From Acidobacteriota bacterium (GTDB taxonomy: Bacteria > Acidobacteriota > Terriglobia > UBA7540): a DNA stretch of 6,282 nucleotides. The stretch lies in contig JAJYHU010000157.1 in NCBI GenBank assembly GCA_021784615.1, forward strand, positions 1 through 6,282. The letters are read 5' to 3'. Below, piece after piece: positions 5,896 to 6,282 of this stretch (position 1 is the first letter of the stretch; every line of letters starts with the position of its first letter). The notes under the pieces are model-generated. The model was not told the DNA's origin. It saw only the letters and a list, made by a program, of their open reading frames with translations, and made no database searches. A program made the position numbers and the translations under genes.

Positions 5896-6282
5896 ATGAA
5901 AAAAGTCTGGGTGGCGCTGGGGGCGATTCTGCTGGTGGTGGTGATTTTCAGCAGCATGTACGTAAGCTCGCGAAACACCATGGTGCGAAAAAATGAAGCC
6001 GTCAAGTCAGACTGGGCGCAGGTATCCGTGGTGCTGGAACGCCGCGCCGATTTAATCCCCAACCTGGTGGCCACGGTAAAGGGCGTGGCGGCGCAGGAAG
6101 TCACCGTGTTCACAGCCGTGGCGAACGCCCGAGCCAATTTGATGAACGCCCAGTCGCCCAAGGACAAGATCGCCGCCAACCAGAAGCTTGACGGCGCGCT
6201 GGTCAAAGTGCTGGCGCTGACGGAGAATTATCCCCAGCTCCGGTCGAATGAAAGCTTTTTGAGATTGCAGGATGAGCTGGCA
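5896..6282 (+). CDS. LemA-family membrane protein (5' part, cut by window edge)
   Basis: The first 129 residues of a LemA-family protein (PF04011) are present; full members have about 185-200. Residues 4-22 form one N-terminal membrane segment after MKK. The LemA signature follows: NEAVKSDWAQVSVVLERRADLI begins near 33, PNLVATVKG at 55-63, and an AVANARANL helix near 74-82. The final visible residues, SFLRLQDELA, match the family's second helix. LemA proteins are mostly helical, with a short N-terminus and a larger domain on either side of one membrane helix; their molecular function is not established. LemA and TPM genes often neighbour each other. Here LemA follows TPM and is separated from it by the nucleotidyltransferase-like gene. 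The start is set by a GGGGAGG site 7 nt upstream. Confidence 0.92.
   Translation, partial: MKKVWVALGAILLVVVIFSSMYVSSRNTMVRKNEAVKSDWAQVSVVLERRADLIPNLVATVKGVAAQEVTVFTAVANARANLMNAQSPKDKIAANQKLDGALVKVLALTENYPQLRSNESFLRLQDELA

Overview
The window is GC-rich chromosomal DNA from a bacterium. The gene families and their wording (a membrane-anchored GcvH-like protein, a PacL/SERCA-type calcium ATPase, a TPM protein and LemA, with a nucleotidyltransferase-like protein between the last two) look most like Acidobacteriota or a similar soil bacterium. This assignment is inference from remembered family resemblance, not a search result. No rRNA, tRNA, CRISPR array, insertion sequence or phage gene is visible.

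Layout. Two divergent blocks meet in a non-coding stretch at about 3915-4235. Leftwards (- strand) run a large P2-type Ca2+-transporting ATPase (1194-3914), a gene-free gap of about 395 bp with a weak terminator, and a GcvH-like membrane-anchored gene (125-798) broken by a one-base frameshift near 346-349. At the left edge are the first 13 codons of another - strand gene (1-39). Rightwards (+ strand) run a secreted or membrane-tethered TPM-domain protein with a Gly/Trp-rich tail (4236-5087), a nucleotidyltransferase-fold protein (5103-5816) and the start of a LemA-family gene cut by the right edge (5896 onward). The 15-bp and 79-bp gaps suggest one transcription unit.

How the genes relate. 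The ATPase is a self-contained ion pump whose ligand residues can be read almost completely; the unusual one is Gln where SERCA has Glu908. TPM (YgcG-like) and LemA proteins are frequent genomic partners acting at the cell envelope. Here a protein with a degenerate nucleotidyltransferase signature (GSx11DxN, second Asp replaced by Asn) lies between them, which is the most unusual arrangement in the window. Nothing in the sequence links the leftward and rightward blocks beyond a shared intergenic region.

I do not see a clearly new system. The best leads are the TPM / degenerate-NTase / LemA unit, the GcvH-like protein without a lipoyl lysine at the usual spacing, its frameshift, and the ligand pattern of the calcium pump.
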